Source: an uncultured Prevotellaceae bacterium | GTDB taxonomy: Bacteria > Bacteroidota > Bacteroidia > Bacteroidales > Muribaculaceae | DNA length: 64,000 bases | NCBI GenBank assembly: GCA_905207705.1 | Contig: CAJLMA010000011.1 | Location: 7,839-71,838, forward strand | Reading direction: 5' to 3' | Position numbers and translations under genes: made by a program | In this document: positions 52,501-60,893 of the stretch, piece by piece | Layout: the number at the start of each line of letters is the position of its first letter | Position numbering within the stretch: position 1 is the stretch's first letter | The notes under the pieces: model-generated | The model's input: the letters and a program-made list of their open reading frames with translations, nothing else | What the model was told of the DNA's origin: nothing | Databases searched by the model: none

Positions 52501-53964
52501 ATGAGAGGGAACAGGATGATTATGTTGAAGACCGTGTTGGTGGCAATTGTGGTATCGGTATGCGGCTTTTCGGTGCAAGCCGATGGGGTAGTGCCGCTTG
52601 ATTCGTGCAGAAGCATGGCTTTGAGAAACAACAAGTCGATGCGTATTGCGAGGGAGAAGCAGGCAGGAGCAGCATATCAACGCAAGGAAGCGCGGGCGGC
52701 TTATCTGCCGTCGCTGGATTTCTCGGGCATGTATCTGTATAATCAGAAGGAGATATCCCTCCTTGATGAGGACCAGAAATTGCCTACGATGACATTTGAC
52801 CCGGCTACGGGTCAGTATAATTATAATCTTGTCACCGATGCGTCGGGGATGCCGGTAATGGTGAACGGGCAGCCTGTGCCATCGTCGGTCGCATTGATAC
52901 CTAAGAGCGCGTTGACCTATGATGTGCATAATGTGTTTGCAGGAGCGTTGACATTGACCCAACCAATATATATGGGTGGAAAAATAAGGGCAATGAACCA
53001 AATAACAAAGTTTGTCGAGCGTCTTGCAGCGTCGGGCTACAATGCTGCTGCATCCGAGATAATATATAATGTAGACGCAGCCTATTGGCAGGTGGTGTCG
53101 TTGAAGGCAAAGGAGAAACTGGCGAGGAGTTATGTGGCACTGCTCGACTCGTTGAACTTCAATGTCAATGCCATGCTTGCCGAAGGTGTGGCCACGCGAG
53201 CCGACCAGTTGAGTGTGGCGGTAAAGTTGAATGAAGCCAACGTAGACCTGACAAAGGTAGAGAACGGCCTTGCCTTGTCGAGGATGGCTTTGGCGCAAGT
53301 GTGCGGGTTGCCGCTCGACTCGGTGTTCACGCTTGCCGATGAGGATCGTGAAATAACCGTGGACAGGCTTCCAGCCAGTGAGTATGACATGAATGAAGTG
53401 TACAGTCGCCGTAATGAACTTCAGTCGCTCGAGCTTGCCGTGAAGATATATGAGCAAAAAGAAAAGGTCGCATTGTCGTCGATGTTGCCAAATGTGGGAA
53501 TCGTAGGCATGTATTCTTTCTCAAATCCCAATGTGTTTGACGGGTTCAAAAACGAGTTCTCGGGTATGTTCAGTGTGGGAGCAGTCATAAAGATTCCGAT
53601 ATGGCACTGGGGCGGTAATTACAATAAATATAGAAGTGCAAAGAGTGAAACCACTGTGCGCAGGTTGGAACTTGAAGATGCTCGTGAAAAAATCGAATTG
53701 CAAGTGAGCCAGGCCTCATTCAAGGCTCAGGAGTCGATAAAGACTTATACGATGACAAGAAGCAATCTTGCCAAAGCCGAAGAGAATTTGCGACAGGCTC
53801 AGCTTGGATTTGTCGAGGGGGTGTTGACTGCCGACGATGTCATGGAAGCCCAGACGGCTTGGCTGAAAGCCAATTCGGAAAATATTGACGCACAAATCGA
53901 TGTTCGCTTGTGCGATGTTTATCTGTCGAAGGCTTTGGGTACTCTTGTACCTGCCGAAGAATAA
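52501..53964 (+). CDS. TolC-family outer membrane efflux protein
   Basis: A 487-residue outer-membrane factor. Signal peptide about 1-27 (cut after VQA). Two OEP repeats, with long amphipathic helices (RSMALRNNKSMRIAREKQAG; LELAVKIYEQKEKVALSSML) and a GVLTADDVMEAQTAWLKANS stretch at the C-terminal repeat. It forms the trimeric channel for the adaptor and permeases encoded directly downstream (35 bp, then 19 and 21 bp gaps), making a four-gene exporter operon. Confidence 0.93.
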   Translation: MRGNRMIMLKTVLVAIVVSVCGFSVQADGVVPLDSCRSMALRNNKSMRIAREKQAGAAYQRKEARAAYLPSLDFSGMYLYNQKEISLLDEDQKLPTMTFDPATGQYNYNLVTDASGMPVMVNGQPVPSSVALIPKSALTYDVHNVFAGALTLTQPIYMGGKIRAMNQITKFVERLAASGYNAAASEIIYNVDAAYWQVVSLKAKEKLARSYVALLDSLNFNVNAMLAEGVATRADQLSVAVKLNEANVDLTKVENGLALSRMALAQVCGLPLDSVFTLADEDREITVDRLPASEYDMNEVYSRRNELQSLELAVKIYEQKEKVALSSMLPNVGIVGMYSFSNPNVFDGFKNEFSGMFSVGAVIKIPIWHWGGNYNKYRSAKSETTVRRLELEDAREKIELQVSQASFKAQESIKTYTMTRSNLAKAEENLRQAQLGFVEGVLTADDVMEAQTAWLKANSENIDAQIDVRLCDVYLSKALGTLVPAEE

Positions 53965-53999
53965 TCAAGTGTGAGTAAAAAATAAACTATGCAATAATT

Positions 54000-55016
54000 A
54001 TGGTTACTGATGTAAATAACGGAACGGAAAAGAAAGACAGGACTATTTTCACCGGATTGATGATTGTGATAGTAGTCATGGTGTGCTTGTGCATAGCCGG
54101 GCTGTTCTTGATAAAGCCGGCCGAAGAAACTGTACAGGGACAAGCGGAGGCTACTTCGGTGCGAGTGTCGGGAAAACTGCCCGGTCGTGTAGTGGCATTC
54201 TATGCCGAGGAAGGGCAGAAAGTGAAAAAGGGCGACACGCTCGTTTATATTCATTCGTCATCGGTCGATGCAAAGCTGTATCAGGCTCAAGCCATGGAAT
54301 CGGTTGCTGCTTCACAGAATCGCAAGGCTGAAGCAGGAGCGCGGATACAGGTCATAAACAGTGCCTATGAATTATGGCAACAGGCTCTTGCCGCCGAGTC
54401 GATTGCAAAGAAAACTTACGAGCGCATGGACAATCTGTTCAAGCAAGGTGTCGTTTCGGAACAGAAGCGGGATGAGGCTTATGCAATGTACACGGCTGCT
54501 GCGGCACAGTCGCGTGCAGCCAAGTCGCAGTATGACATGGCTGTTGAAGGAGCGCAAGAAGAGGACAAGGATGCAGCCAAAGCCATGCAGGAAGCTGCTC
54601 GAGGCTCGGTAATGGAGGTCGAATCAGTGCTTGAAGACCAATATCTGTTGGCTCCATGCGACGGCGAGGTTTCCGACATATATCCTCATGAGGGGGAACT
54701 GGTGGGTACCGGAACTCCGATAATGAGCATAATGCGCGAAGATGACAAGTGGGTCACATTCAGCGTGCGTGAGGAGTTGCTCGCTTCATTGCCTATGGGA
54801 AAGGAGGTGGACGTGATGATTCCGGCTCTTGACAAGCGTGTGAAAGTGAAGATATATTACATAAAGGACATGGGCAGTTATGCCGTGTGGAATGCCACAA
54901 AGGCAAGCGGGCAATACGATAGCAAGACATTCCAAATTAAGGCCAGGCCGGTCGAGAAGCTTGATGGCTTGCGTCCGGGCATGTCGGTGATTTTGCTTGA
55001 GGAAAATCTCAAATGA
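54000..55016 (+). CDS. HlyD-family periplasmic adaptor
   Basis: A 338-residue membrane-fusion protein. TM helix about 18-39. The lipoyl-like halves flank a coiled-coil hairpin (about 95-205, rich in Ala, Gln, Glu): the first half has VSGKLPGRVVAFYAEEGQKVKKGD and the second LLAPCDGEVSDIYPHEGELVG. The beta-barrel domain follows. It connects the two permeases to the TolC-like channel. Its gene lies between the channel and the first permease gene. Confidence 0.92.
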   Translation: MVTDVNNGTEKKDRTIFTGLMIVIVVMVCLCIAGLFLIKPAEETVQGQAEATSVRVSGKLPGRVVAFYAEEGQKVKKGDTLVYIHSSSVDAKLYQAQAMESVAASQNRKAEAGARIQVINSAYELWQQALAAESIAKKTYERMDNLFKQGVVSEQKRDEAYAMYTAAAAQSRAAKSQYDMAVEGAQEEDKDAAKAMQEAARGSVMEVESVLEDQYLLAPCDGEVSDIYPHEGELVGTGTPIMSIMREDDKWVTFSVREELLASLPMGKEVDVMIPALDKRVKVKIYYIKDMGSYAVWNATKASGQYDSKTFQIKARPVEKLDGLRPGMSVILLEENLK

Positions 55017-55035
55017 GTTGTTGCAGGAACGAGAT

Positions 55036-56208
55036 ATGAAGTCATTGTTTGCGGTCATAAAGGAATCGGTGTGGCGCGGATGCCTGTTTGTCATGAGCCG
55101 TCCGCTCTATTTGGTGTCGATAGTCGTCATTCCATTGCTGTCGGGCTTTCTCATGTTCGACCTGCTTAAAGATGGTGTCGGTACTCGTGTGCCTGTGGCC
55201 ATAGTGGATCTCGACGGCTCCGACTTGTCGCGCAAGGTGACGGCCAGTCTCGATGCCATGCAAACGGTAGCCGTTAAGCGCAGTTTCAACGATTTCACCG
55301 AAGCTCGCGATGCATTGCAACGTGGCGAGATTCTTGGTTTCTTTGTCATCCCCGAGAATTTTGCCGGCAAGGCTCTTGCCGGTCGTGTCCCTGAGATAAC
55401 TTATTACACCAATTATGCTTATTTTGTGCCGGCTTCTTTGATGTATAAAGGATTCAAGACGGTATCAGTGCTGTCAAACGGTGAACTTGCCGGCACGACT
55501 CTTGTGGCAGCCGGACTGCCTGAGTCGAGCGTGACGGCGTTGCTGATGCCATACGTCAACGACATGCACATGCTGGGCAACCCGTGGATGAGTTATCAGA
55601 TTTACATGGGGCATTCGTTTGTCCCAGGGATACTTGCGCTGATGGTGATGATAATAACAGTTTACAGCATAACCGAAGAGATGAAGAAAAAGACTTCGGC
55701 CGCGTGGCTGGAGGCTGCCGGAGGTTCGATGGTGGTCGCGTTGATTGGCAAGCTCGCGCCACAGACGCTGCTGTTCACGCTTGTAGGCTGGATGCTGCAA
55801 TTGGCTACATACGTTTTGTATGATTTTCCGCTCAATTGTAATATAGCAGTCATGATGACTGCCATGTTCTTGATGGTGCTTGCATGTCAGGCATTCGCCA
55901 TTACGGTGTGTGGCATATTGCCCAATATGCGGCTTGCATTGAGCGTGTGCTCGTTACTCAGTGTGCTTGCGTTTTCGATAGGCGGATTCACGTTGCCTGT
56001 CGAGGACATGTATGGCTGGATAGGAATTGTGAGTTACATATTGCCTGTCAGGTATTATTTCTTGATATATATAGACCAGTCGCTTAACGGGTTGGATTTA
56101 TATTATTCACGTTATTACTTCATGGCTTTGCTGGTGTTTGTGCTGGTTTCGTTAATTCCGTTGTTCAACTTGAAGAGGATGTGCAAGAAACCGGTTTATG
56201 TGCCATAG
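55036..56208 (+). CDS. ABC-2 type exporter permease 1
   Basis: A 390-residue permease. An N-terminal TM helix (about 22-45), a large extracytoplasmic domain (about 46-205, with VPVAIVDLDGSDLSRK) and a C-terminal bundle of five or six TM helices. This is the ABC2_membrane_3/YhiH-permease layout. No ATPase domain is present in it or in neighbours. The ATG 55036 is the start; the frame is open from 54997, inside the adaptor gene. It starts 19 bp after the adaptor stop. Paralogous to the next gene. Confidence 0.88.
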   Translation: MKSLFAVIKESVWRGCLFVMSRPLYLVSIVVIPLLSGFLMFDLLKDGVGTRVPVAIVDLDGSDLSRKVTASLDAMQTVAVKRSFNDFTEARDALQRGEILGFFVIPENFAGKALAGRVPEITYYTNYAYFVPASLMYKGFKTVSVLSNGELAGTTLVAAGLPESSVTALLMPYVNDMHMLGNPWMSYQIYMGHSFVPGILALMVMIITVYSITEEMKKKTSAAWLEAAGGSMVVALIGKLAPQTLLFTLVGWMLQLATYVLYDFPLNCNIAVMMTAMFLMVLACQAFAITVCGILPNMRLALSVCSLLSVLAFSIGGFTLPVEDMYGWIGIVSYILPVRYYFLIYIDQSLNGLDLYYSRYYFMALLVFVLVSLIPLFNLKRMCKKPVYVP

Positions 56209-56229
56209 AAGATTAATGTAGGAGTCGTT

Positions 56230-57426
56230 ATGATGAAAAGGATTGACATGATTGCGGCTTGGCGATGGATTTGCGACATGCTTGCCGTGTGCAAGCGTGA
56301 GTTTGCCCTCGTGTTTGGCGACATGGGAGTGGTGCTGTTCTTTCTCCTATTGCCTACGCTTTACCCGATATTGTATGCATTGATATATAATCCCGAATAT
56401 GTGCATGATGTTCCCATCGTCGTGGTAGATGATTGCCGTAGCGACATGTCGCGCGAGTATGCCCGCAGCCTTGACGCTTCGCAATATGTGAAAGTTGTGG
56501 GGTATGCCGCCAATATGCATGAAGCGAGAAAGTGCATGGCAGAGAAAGAATGCTATGCGATAGTGAATTTTCCCGAAGATTTTTCGAGGTGCATAGGCCG
56601 TGGCGAGCAAGCGCACTTGTCGATATATTGCGACATGAGCTTGCTACTGCGTTATAGGGGCATATTGATGGCCGCCACCGACGTGCAAGCTGCAATGGGG
56701 GCCGACGTGCGCACCGAGGTGATGCAACAGGCGGCAGCTTTGGGCTCGGCAGGTGCAGGGACGATTCCGACCATCGACAGTGCGTCGATTGCCATGGGAA
56801 ACACTGCGATGGGACTGGCATCGGCCTTGTTGCCGGGCATATTGGTGCTGATATTGCAACAGAGCCTCGTGCTGGGAGTGTGCATGCTTGCGGCCGGCTC
56901 GCGTGAACGGGCAAGGCTGAATGGCGGCATCGATCCTCGTGAGATACGGACGGGCGATGTACGACAGATGCTTGGCAAGGCATTGTGCTATGTGATAATA
57001 TATATCATTCCGTCGATTTATATCCTCAAGTATGTGCCTATGTTCTTTTCTTACCCGCAGAACGGCAATTCTCTCGACATAATGGTTTTCATGGTGCCTT
57101 TCTTGTTATCGACGATTTTCATGGGAATGACGATACAGGTTTTTATTAGGGAAAGGGAAGCTGTGTTCCCGTTGTTTGTATTTACCTCGGTGTTGTTTCT
57201 TTTCTTGTCGGGACTGTCGTGGCCGAGATATGCCATGAGTGGATTATGGTATCTAATAGGGAGCTGTTTCCCGTCGACATGGGCGATGAACGGGTATATA
57301 GCCATGAAGACAAACGGGGCGTTGCTCAATCAGGTGTCACATCCTTATGCAATGCTGTGGCTGTTGACCGCCGTCTATTTCCTCCTCGCCCTCGCCGTCA
57401 AAAAATTCGCGGGTCGCAAAAGTTAA
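56230..57426 (+). CDS. ABC-2 type exporter permease 2
   Basis: A 398-residue permease, paralogue of the upstream one: N-terminal TM (about 33-52), an extracytoplasmic domain with VPIVVVDDCRSDMSREYARS, and a C-terminal TM bundle. The pair probably forms a heterodimer. ATG 56233 is an equivalent alternative start. It ends the operon; no nucleotide-binding subunit follows, so the energy source must be encoded elsewhere. The substrate is unknown. Confidence 0.88.
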   Translation: MMKRIDMIAAWRWICDMLAVCKREFALVFGDMGVVLFFLLLPTLYPILYALIYNPEYVHDVPIVVVDDCRSDMSREYARSLDASQYVKVVGYAANMHEARKCMAEKECYAIVNFPEDFSRCIGRGEQAHLSIYCDMSLLLRYRGILMAATDVQAAMGADVRTEVMQQAAALGSAGAGTIPTIDSASIAMGNTAMGLASALLPGILVLILQQSLVLGVCMLAAGSRERARLNGGIDPREIRTGDVRQMLGKALCYVIIYIIPSIYILKYVPMFFSYPQNGNSLDIMVFMVPFLLSTIFMGMTIQVFIREREAVFPLFVFTSVLFLFLSGLSWPRYAMSGLWYLIGSCFPSTWAMNGYIAMKTNGALLNQVSHPYAMLWLLTAVYFLLALAVKKFAGRKS

Positions 57427-57695
57427 TAGGAAATAAATATAATTTCTTAAAAAAGTTGCGGTTTAAAACTTTTGATATTTGTTTTAATTATAAAATATCT
57501 ATTTTATTGCGTTTAAAGGTGTTGTAAACATTGTTTCGTCTACAACAAATCATTTTAGCAAAATCTACAATTGAATATTTACAATATAATAAGTGTATCA
57601 TCTTATTGTGCATTTTTATTTAGGCGTATGAACCTATAAGAAGATAAAGATTTATATGTTTTTTCATATATACAAGTCACTTTGAGGTTGAATCA
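57427..57695. other. AT-rich intergenic region
   Basis: A markedly AT-rich stretch after the exporter operon with no coding signal. No clear hairpin or promoter box was found here; it ends at the bioB terminator. Confidence 0.5.
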
Positions 57696-57737
57696 AAAAA
57701 GAGCCATACCCCTATTAAATGTGGTATGGCTCTTTTT
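57696..57737. terminator. Strong bidirectional terminator (bioB / exporter operon)
   Basis: Perfect 15-bp stem AAAAAGAGCCATACC (57696-57710) and GGTATGGCTCTTTTT (57723-57737), 12-nt loop. T-runs occur on both strands, so it can serve bioB on the minus strand and the exporter operon on the plus strand. Confidence 0.93.
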
Positions 57738-57757
57738 GCTATTTTATTTGGATCGGA

Positions 57758-58723
57758 TTATCGGATGTCAGTTTCGAGGCCGACTGAGCGGAACAGCTCG
57801 CGGTCTTCGTCTATTTTGTTGCCTATGGTCGTGAGCATGTCGCCCATAAGCACGCCGTTCATTCCGCCGAGCAGTATGCGCCGTTCGGCCTGTTTGCTCA
57901 GCCTTGCGCGCCCGCCGGCAAATCGCAAGTATTTGTCGGGAAGGATGAATCGGAATATGGCGACGGTGCGAGCCACTTCCTCCTCGCTTATTGGCGGCAT
58001 GTCTTGGAGCGGAGTTCCCGGAATTGGTATGAGTATGTTTATTGGGACAGAATCCACATTGAGGTCGCGCAGGGTCATTGCAAGCTCGATGCGCTGCTGC
58101 ATCGTTTCGCCCATTCCTATTATTCCACCCGAGCACACTGTCATGCCGACGCTCTTGGCTGCCTGAATCGTCCGTATCTTGTCTTCGGTCGTGTGGGTGG
58201 TGCATAGTGACGGGAAGAACGACGGTGCCGACTCGAGGTTACAGTGGTAGCGTCTTACGCCGGCATCATGGAGCATGGCCATCTCGTCCTCGTCTATCAG
58301 TCCCATCGATGCGCACAGAAACAAGTTGGTTTCTTGCGCGAGACGGCGGTAAATGTCGCAAAAGTGGGGCATGTCTTTTTTGTCGACCTTGCGTCCGCTC
58401 GTCACGAGAGAGAACCGTGAAATTCCTCGGCTGTCGTTGTATCGTGCCAGTGCAAGAGCCTCTTCGGCATCGATGCAACCATATTCCTCGACTCCTGTGT
58501 TGAAGTGCGCCGACTGGGCGCACCATTTGCAGTTTTCGCCGCACCGGCCACTGCGTGCGTTTATTATTGAACAAGAATCTACTCGGTTGCCGCAAAAAGT
58601 TTGGCGTATCTCATTGGCCGCATCGCATAGGGCATCGGTATCTTCAATTTCCGATAGCGCGATGGCTTCTTCAATATTTATTTTGTATCCTTGTAAGACT
58701 TTGTTCTTTAGAGAATTAAGCAT
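57758..58723 (-). CDS. bioB: Biotin synthase
   Basis: A 321-residue radical SAM enzyme that inserts sulfur into dethiobiotin. The cluster motif CGENCKWC has Cys61, 65 and 68. NARSGRCGENCKWCAQSAHF is highly typical, and GGIIGMGET and RFAGGRARLS are also present. Length agrees with BioB. The start ATG 58723 is chosen; the frame continues to 58747 but the earlier codons are not BioB-like. No other bio gene is in the window. Confidence 0.96.
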   Translation of the reverse strand: MLNSLKNKVLQGYKINIEEAIALSEIEDTDALCDAANEIRQTFCGNRVDSCSIINARSGRCGENCKWCAQSAHFNTGVEEYGCIDAEEALALARYNDSRGISRFSLVTSGRKVDKKDMPHFCDIYRRLAQETNLFLCASMGLIDEDEMAMLHDAGVRRYHCNLESAPSFFPSLCTTHTTEDKIRTIQAAKSVGMTVCSGGIIGMGETMQQRIELAMTLRDLNVDSVPINILIPIPGTPLQDMPPISEEEVARTVAIFRFILPDKYLRFAGGRARLSKQAERRILLGGMNGVLMGDMLTTIGNKIDEDRELFRSVGLETDIR

Positions 58724-58784
58724 AATTGTGAAATATTTGGAATACAAAAATAACGATAAATCGGTTATTTTTGAATAAAAACGC

Positions 58785-58814
58785 TTGTCAATTTAAAAAA
58801 TATGCGTACCTTTG
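58785..58814 (+). promoter_or_regulatory. Promoter of the SRP RNA/tRNA transcript
   Basis: TTG at 58785-58787 and TACCTTTG at 58807-58814, 19 nt apart. Predicted start near 58820, exactly where the SRP RNA helix begins. Confidence 0.8.
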
Positions 58815-58819
58815 CACCC

Positions 58820-58915
58820 GGGTAAGTCCTACACGGCATGCTCCCGGTGAATCCCCCAGGTCTTGACCGAAGCAAGGGTAGCAGGTCGTAGCGGCGCGAT
58901 GTAGTAAGCTTGCCC
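58820..58915 (+). ncRNA. ffs: Small SRP RNA (4.5S-type)
   Basis: A 96-nt RNA with the 4.5S form. The ends pair (GGGTAAG, 58820-58826, with CTTGCCC, 58909-58915; then CTACA with TGTAG). The conserved apical part is visible: CCCCCAGGTC, loop, then GAAGCAAGGG with the SRP54(Ffh)-binding AGG/AAGCA internal loop. It guides membrane-protein targeting. The apical loop is not the usual GGAA. tRNA-Thr begins 4 nt later, so the primary transcript must be processed. Confidence 0.92.
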
Positions 58916-58919
58916 ATCT

Positions 58920-58993
58920 GCCTCTTTAGCTCAGTTGGCCAGAGCACGTGATTTGTAATCTCGGGGTCGTTGGTTCGAATCCGACAAGAGGCT
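58920..58993 (+). tRNA. tRNA-Thr(TGT)
   Basis: A 74-nt tRNA. Acceptor GCCTCTT/AAGAGGC, D-arm GCTC/GAGC, T-arm GTTGG/CCGAC and anticodon loop TTTGTAA give anticodon TGT. The anticodon stem has a T-T mismatch in its third pair. No encoded CCA. Transcribed with the SRP RNA. Confidence 0.95.
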
Positions 58994-59011
58994 CAAAAAA
59001 CACAGAGTATT

Positions 59012-59087
59012 CGGGATGTAGCTCAGTCCGGTTTAGAGTACTCGTCTGGGGGGCGAGTGGTCGCAAGTTCGAATCTTGTCATCCCGA
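59012..59087 (+). tRNA. tRNA-Pro(GGG)
   Basis: A 76-nt tRNA. Acceptor CGGGATG/CATCCCG, anticodon stem CTCGT/GCGAG and loop CTGGGGG give anticodon GGG. T-arm GCAAG/CTTGT. No encoded CCA. A decayed integrative element follows, so this tRNA may have been an integration target. Confidence 0.95.
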
Positions 59088-59096
59088 CAAAAGCAC

Positions 59097-59143
59097 AAGG
59101 CGTTGGTTTTAAGCGGTTTATCTGCCAAATCCAACGCCTTTTT
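59097..59143 (+). terminator. Terminator of the SRP RNA/tRNA transcript
   Basis: AGGCGTTGG (59098-59106) pairs with CCAACGCCT (59131-59139), followed by five T. Loop of 24 nt. Confidence 0.85.
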
Positions 59144-59176
59144 CGTTGTCGTGCGGCTCATATTTTGACCGTTTTT

Positions 59177-59238
59177 TTGCTCATTTTTGGTCAAATTTGC
59201 TCAATTTTGGTCACGAATCAATGCAAATTCAATGCAAA
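59177..59238. repeat. Direct repeats upstream of the integrase remnant (possible arm sites)
   Basis: TTGCTCATTTTTGGTCA (59177-59193) and TTGCTCAATTTTGGTCA (59197-59213) differ at one base and are 20 bp apart. TCAATGCAAA occurs at 59218-59227 and 59229-59238. Such iterated short repeats flank attachment sites of tyrosine integrases. Confidence 0.55.
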
Positions 59239-59278
59239 AAAATGACTATTAAAATAAACCATCATAGATATATCTTCA

Positions 59279-59554
59279 TTGAAACTATCTCTTGATACGC
59301 GCACTGTGCGAAAGGATGGCACATGCCAGTTGAAAATCATAGTAAGCCATGCAAATCGCATGGCGCACATTAGTTTCGGGATATATCTAAAGCCGTCGCA
59401 ATGGGATACTGCGGCTTGTCGTGTTGTCGGCAACGCGCCCAACGGGGCATTCGTGAATGAACATGTCTCGCGCGTGATGCTTGATGTCCAGCGTGCACTG
59501 CTTGAATTGCAGGATGCCGGCGGCGTGAAGCATCTCTGTAGTGTTATTAGCTAA
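59279..59554 (+). pseudogene. Truncated tyrosine-recombinase (integrase) N-terminus
   Basis: A 91-residue open frame whose sequence matches the Arm-DNA-binding N-terminal domain of Bacteroidota phage/ICE integrases: LSLDTRTVRKDGTCQLKIIV, AHISFGIYLKPSQWD, VNEHVSRVMLDVQRALLELQ. Normal proteins have about 400 residues with a catalytic R-H-R-H-Y domain, absent here. No ATG is in frame at the start (TTG used). The frame ends soon after the arm domain. It is 191 bp after tRNA-Pro, the usual position of an integrase gene of a tRNA-inserted element. Confidence 0.7.
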
Positions 59555-59577
59555 AATAACTATACGAAAATTTGTAC

Positions 59578-59585
59578 TATCTTTG
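59578..59585 (+). promoter_or_regulatory. -7 box before the broken small gene
   Basis: TATCTTTG preceded by TTGTAC, as in the dyad cassettes, but without the inverted repeat and CATTGCGCTCAA word. The pseudogene starts 24 bp downstream. Confidence 0.55.
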
Positions 59586-59608
59586 TAGTGTTCAATAAAA
59601 AGGTGGAG

Positions 59609-59773
59609 ATGAAAGAAACTATTAAATTAACAGAAACGGAAGCTGAATTAATTCATGCAATCCGTAATTACAGGGCATAGTTCCCGAATGGCTATCCCGA
59701 ATTGTTATGGTACTGCTAAGAGTTGTTTGACAAGTTGGTAGATTTACCTGAAACAGAAGAAACCAAAAATTAG
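59609..59773 (+). pseudogene. Small mobile-element gene broken by two in-frame stops
   Basis: The frame starting ATG 59609 reads MKETIKLTETEAELIHAIRN and continues, with TAG at 59678-59680 and TAA at 59717-59719, to FPNGYPELLWYC and ELFDKLVDLPETEETKN, ending TAG at 59771. The translated parts are continuous and look like one protein of about 54 residues of the type carried by Bacteroidota phages and conjugative elements. Both stops are one C-to-T change from Gln codons (CAG, CAA). Function unknown. Confidence 0.6.
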
Positions 59774-59823
59774 CATTATCATCAACCCCCACCTTTCGGA
59801 GTGAGGCTAAGAAATATATTATC

Positions 59824-60084
59824 ATGGAAGTTATTGCCACAACAAACAATCAAACTTTGACTACCGACATGAAACGACGGCTATCCGACATACTGATGGC
59901 TGTATCATGGAGAGAATTTGCGCGGACTTACTTCGGCAAGTCAAGTTCGTGGTTCTATCACAAGATGGACGGCATCAATGGCAGCGGCGGCGTAGGCGGG
60001 TTTACCGACGAGGAAGCAAAACAATTGCAGGCTGCATTGCTCGACCTGTCAGACAGAATCAAGCAAGCCGCCGGGAAAATATGA
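59824..60084 (+). CDS. DUF5053 protein of the element remnant
   Basis: An 86-residue protein that matches DUF5053: SWREFARTYFGKSSSWFYHKM followed by DGINGSGGVGGFTDEEAKQLQAALLDLSDRIKQAA. DUF5053 proteins occur on mobile elements of Bacteroidota; function unknown. The pattern resembles a short helix-turn-helix followed by a helix. It seems intact. It ends shortly before a terminator at 60126. It may be the last complete gene of the inserted element. Confidence 0.8.
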   Translation: MEVIATTNNQTLTTDMKRRLSDILMAVSWREFARTYFGKSSSWFYHKMDGINGSGGVGGFTDEEAKQLQAALLDLSDRIKQAAGKI

Positions 60085-60125
60085 GCCTTTTTATTGAACA
60101 CCACACCCAAGCCGGGTGGAAAGGC

Positions 60126-60153
60126 AGCCTCGGGTAACCGAGGCTTTTTATTT
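60126..60153 (+). terminator. Terminator after the DUF5053 gene
   Basis: Perfect 8-bp stem AGCCTCGG (60126-60133) with CCGAGGCT (60138-60145), GTAA loop, then TTTTATTT. Confidence 0.85.
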
Positions 60154-60294
60154 AAATACGTTCAAGTCTACCTTTCTTAAGGTATTATGAAAATTCTTAT
60201 TTAATAGATAATAATCGCATTTAGCTGCAAAATCTTCTTCCGACATCAATAAGTCTCCGTATGATTTTATTGCAGATACAGGTGCAATGACTAA
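60148..60294 (-). pseudogene. C-terminal gene remnant on the minus strand
   Basis: A 48-codon frame without a start, after an in-frame TAG at 60295-60297: LVIAPVSAIKSYGDLLMSEE, then DFAAKCDYYLLNKNFHNTLR and KVDLNVFK. The composition is clearly protein-like. It looks like the end of a gene whose 5' part is lost. An internal ATG (60246) could give 32 residues. It overlaps the DUF5053 terminator on the other strand. Family not recognised with certainty. Confidence 0.45.
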
Positions 60295-60347
60295 CTATTG
60301 GAGTTTATAACATACTCATAACATGGAAAATGCAAAATAGGTGTAAC

Positions 60348-60455
60348 TTAATTCTTATTTTTCGTGGGTAAATTGAAATATTCATAAGCCAAATTATCCA
60401 TCTCTTTTAAACGTTGATTGTACCCATCAGATACATATTGATAAATCTTATTTTG
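60348..60455 (-). pseudogene. Second minus-strand gene remnant
   Basis: About 35 codons, preceded by an in-frame TGA: KIYQYVSDGYNQRLKEMDNL, then AYEYFNLPTKNKN and a stop. No suitable start codon. Protein-like composition. Immediately upstream of the other remnant, it suggests two decayed genes of the inserted element. The following stretch 60456-60893 shows no supportable gene. Confidence 0.4.
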
Positions 60456-60893
60456 TCATGTCGTTTTTTATGTCATATTAAATACCTATCTATATTTCAT
60501 GTTTGATGTCTCAGTGATTGACGCTAATCATGTATTCATTTCCCCGGGAACTATTTTCTGTTATAAAGCTTGGGTGGGGTTAAGGAACGGATACAATAAT
60601 TTAAGTATTTTAATGAAATAATGGGCGGGAAAATTTTGACTTCACAAAACTATTATGTTATTTTGTATCGAGCTTTTGTCTCGACAGCAAGAGTGCTTGA
60701 TTGAAAGATGAGAGCCATGAAACTGAATTATCACATGATGCTTTGCATTCTCGATGCCGCAATGGCGAGGTTGAGTCCCTTTATTTGCCGGCTTGAGGAT
60801 TGAAGAACAGGATGAAAAACTCTGAATGGCCGTTAAGGTCTTTCAGACACAATAAACAACCTTCTATTTATTAACATTAAATTTTTTATTAGT

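Noticed and set aside
59578..59585. Fifth member of the dyad-promoter cassette
   Set aside because: The TATCTTTG box and the TTGTAC before it fit, but the CATTGCGCTCAA word and inverted repeat are absent.
60708..60803. A 31-codon plus-strand open frame (MRAMKLNYHMMLCILDAAMA...)
   Set aside because: Too short, no promoter box at a suitable distance, no recognisable family.
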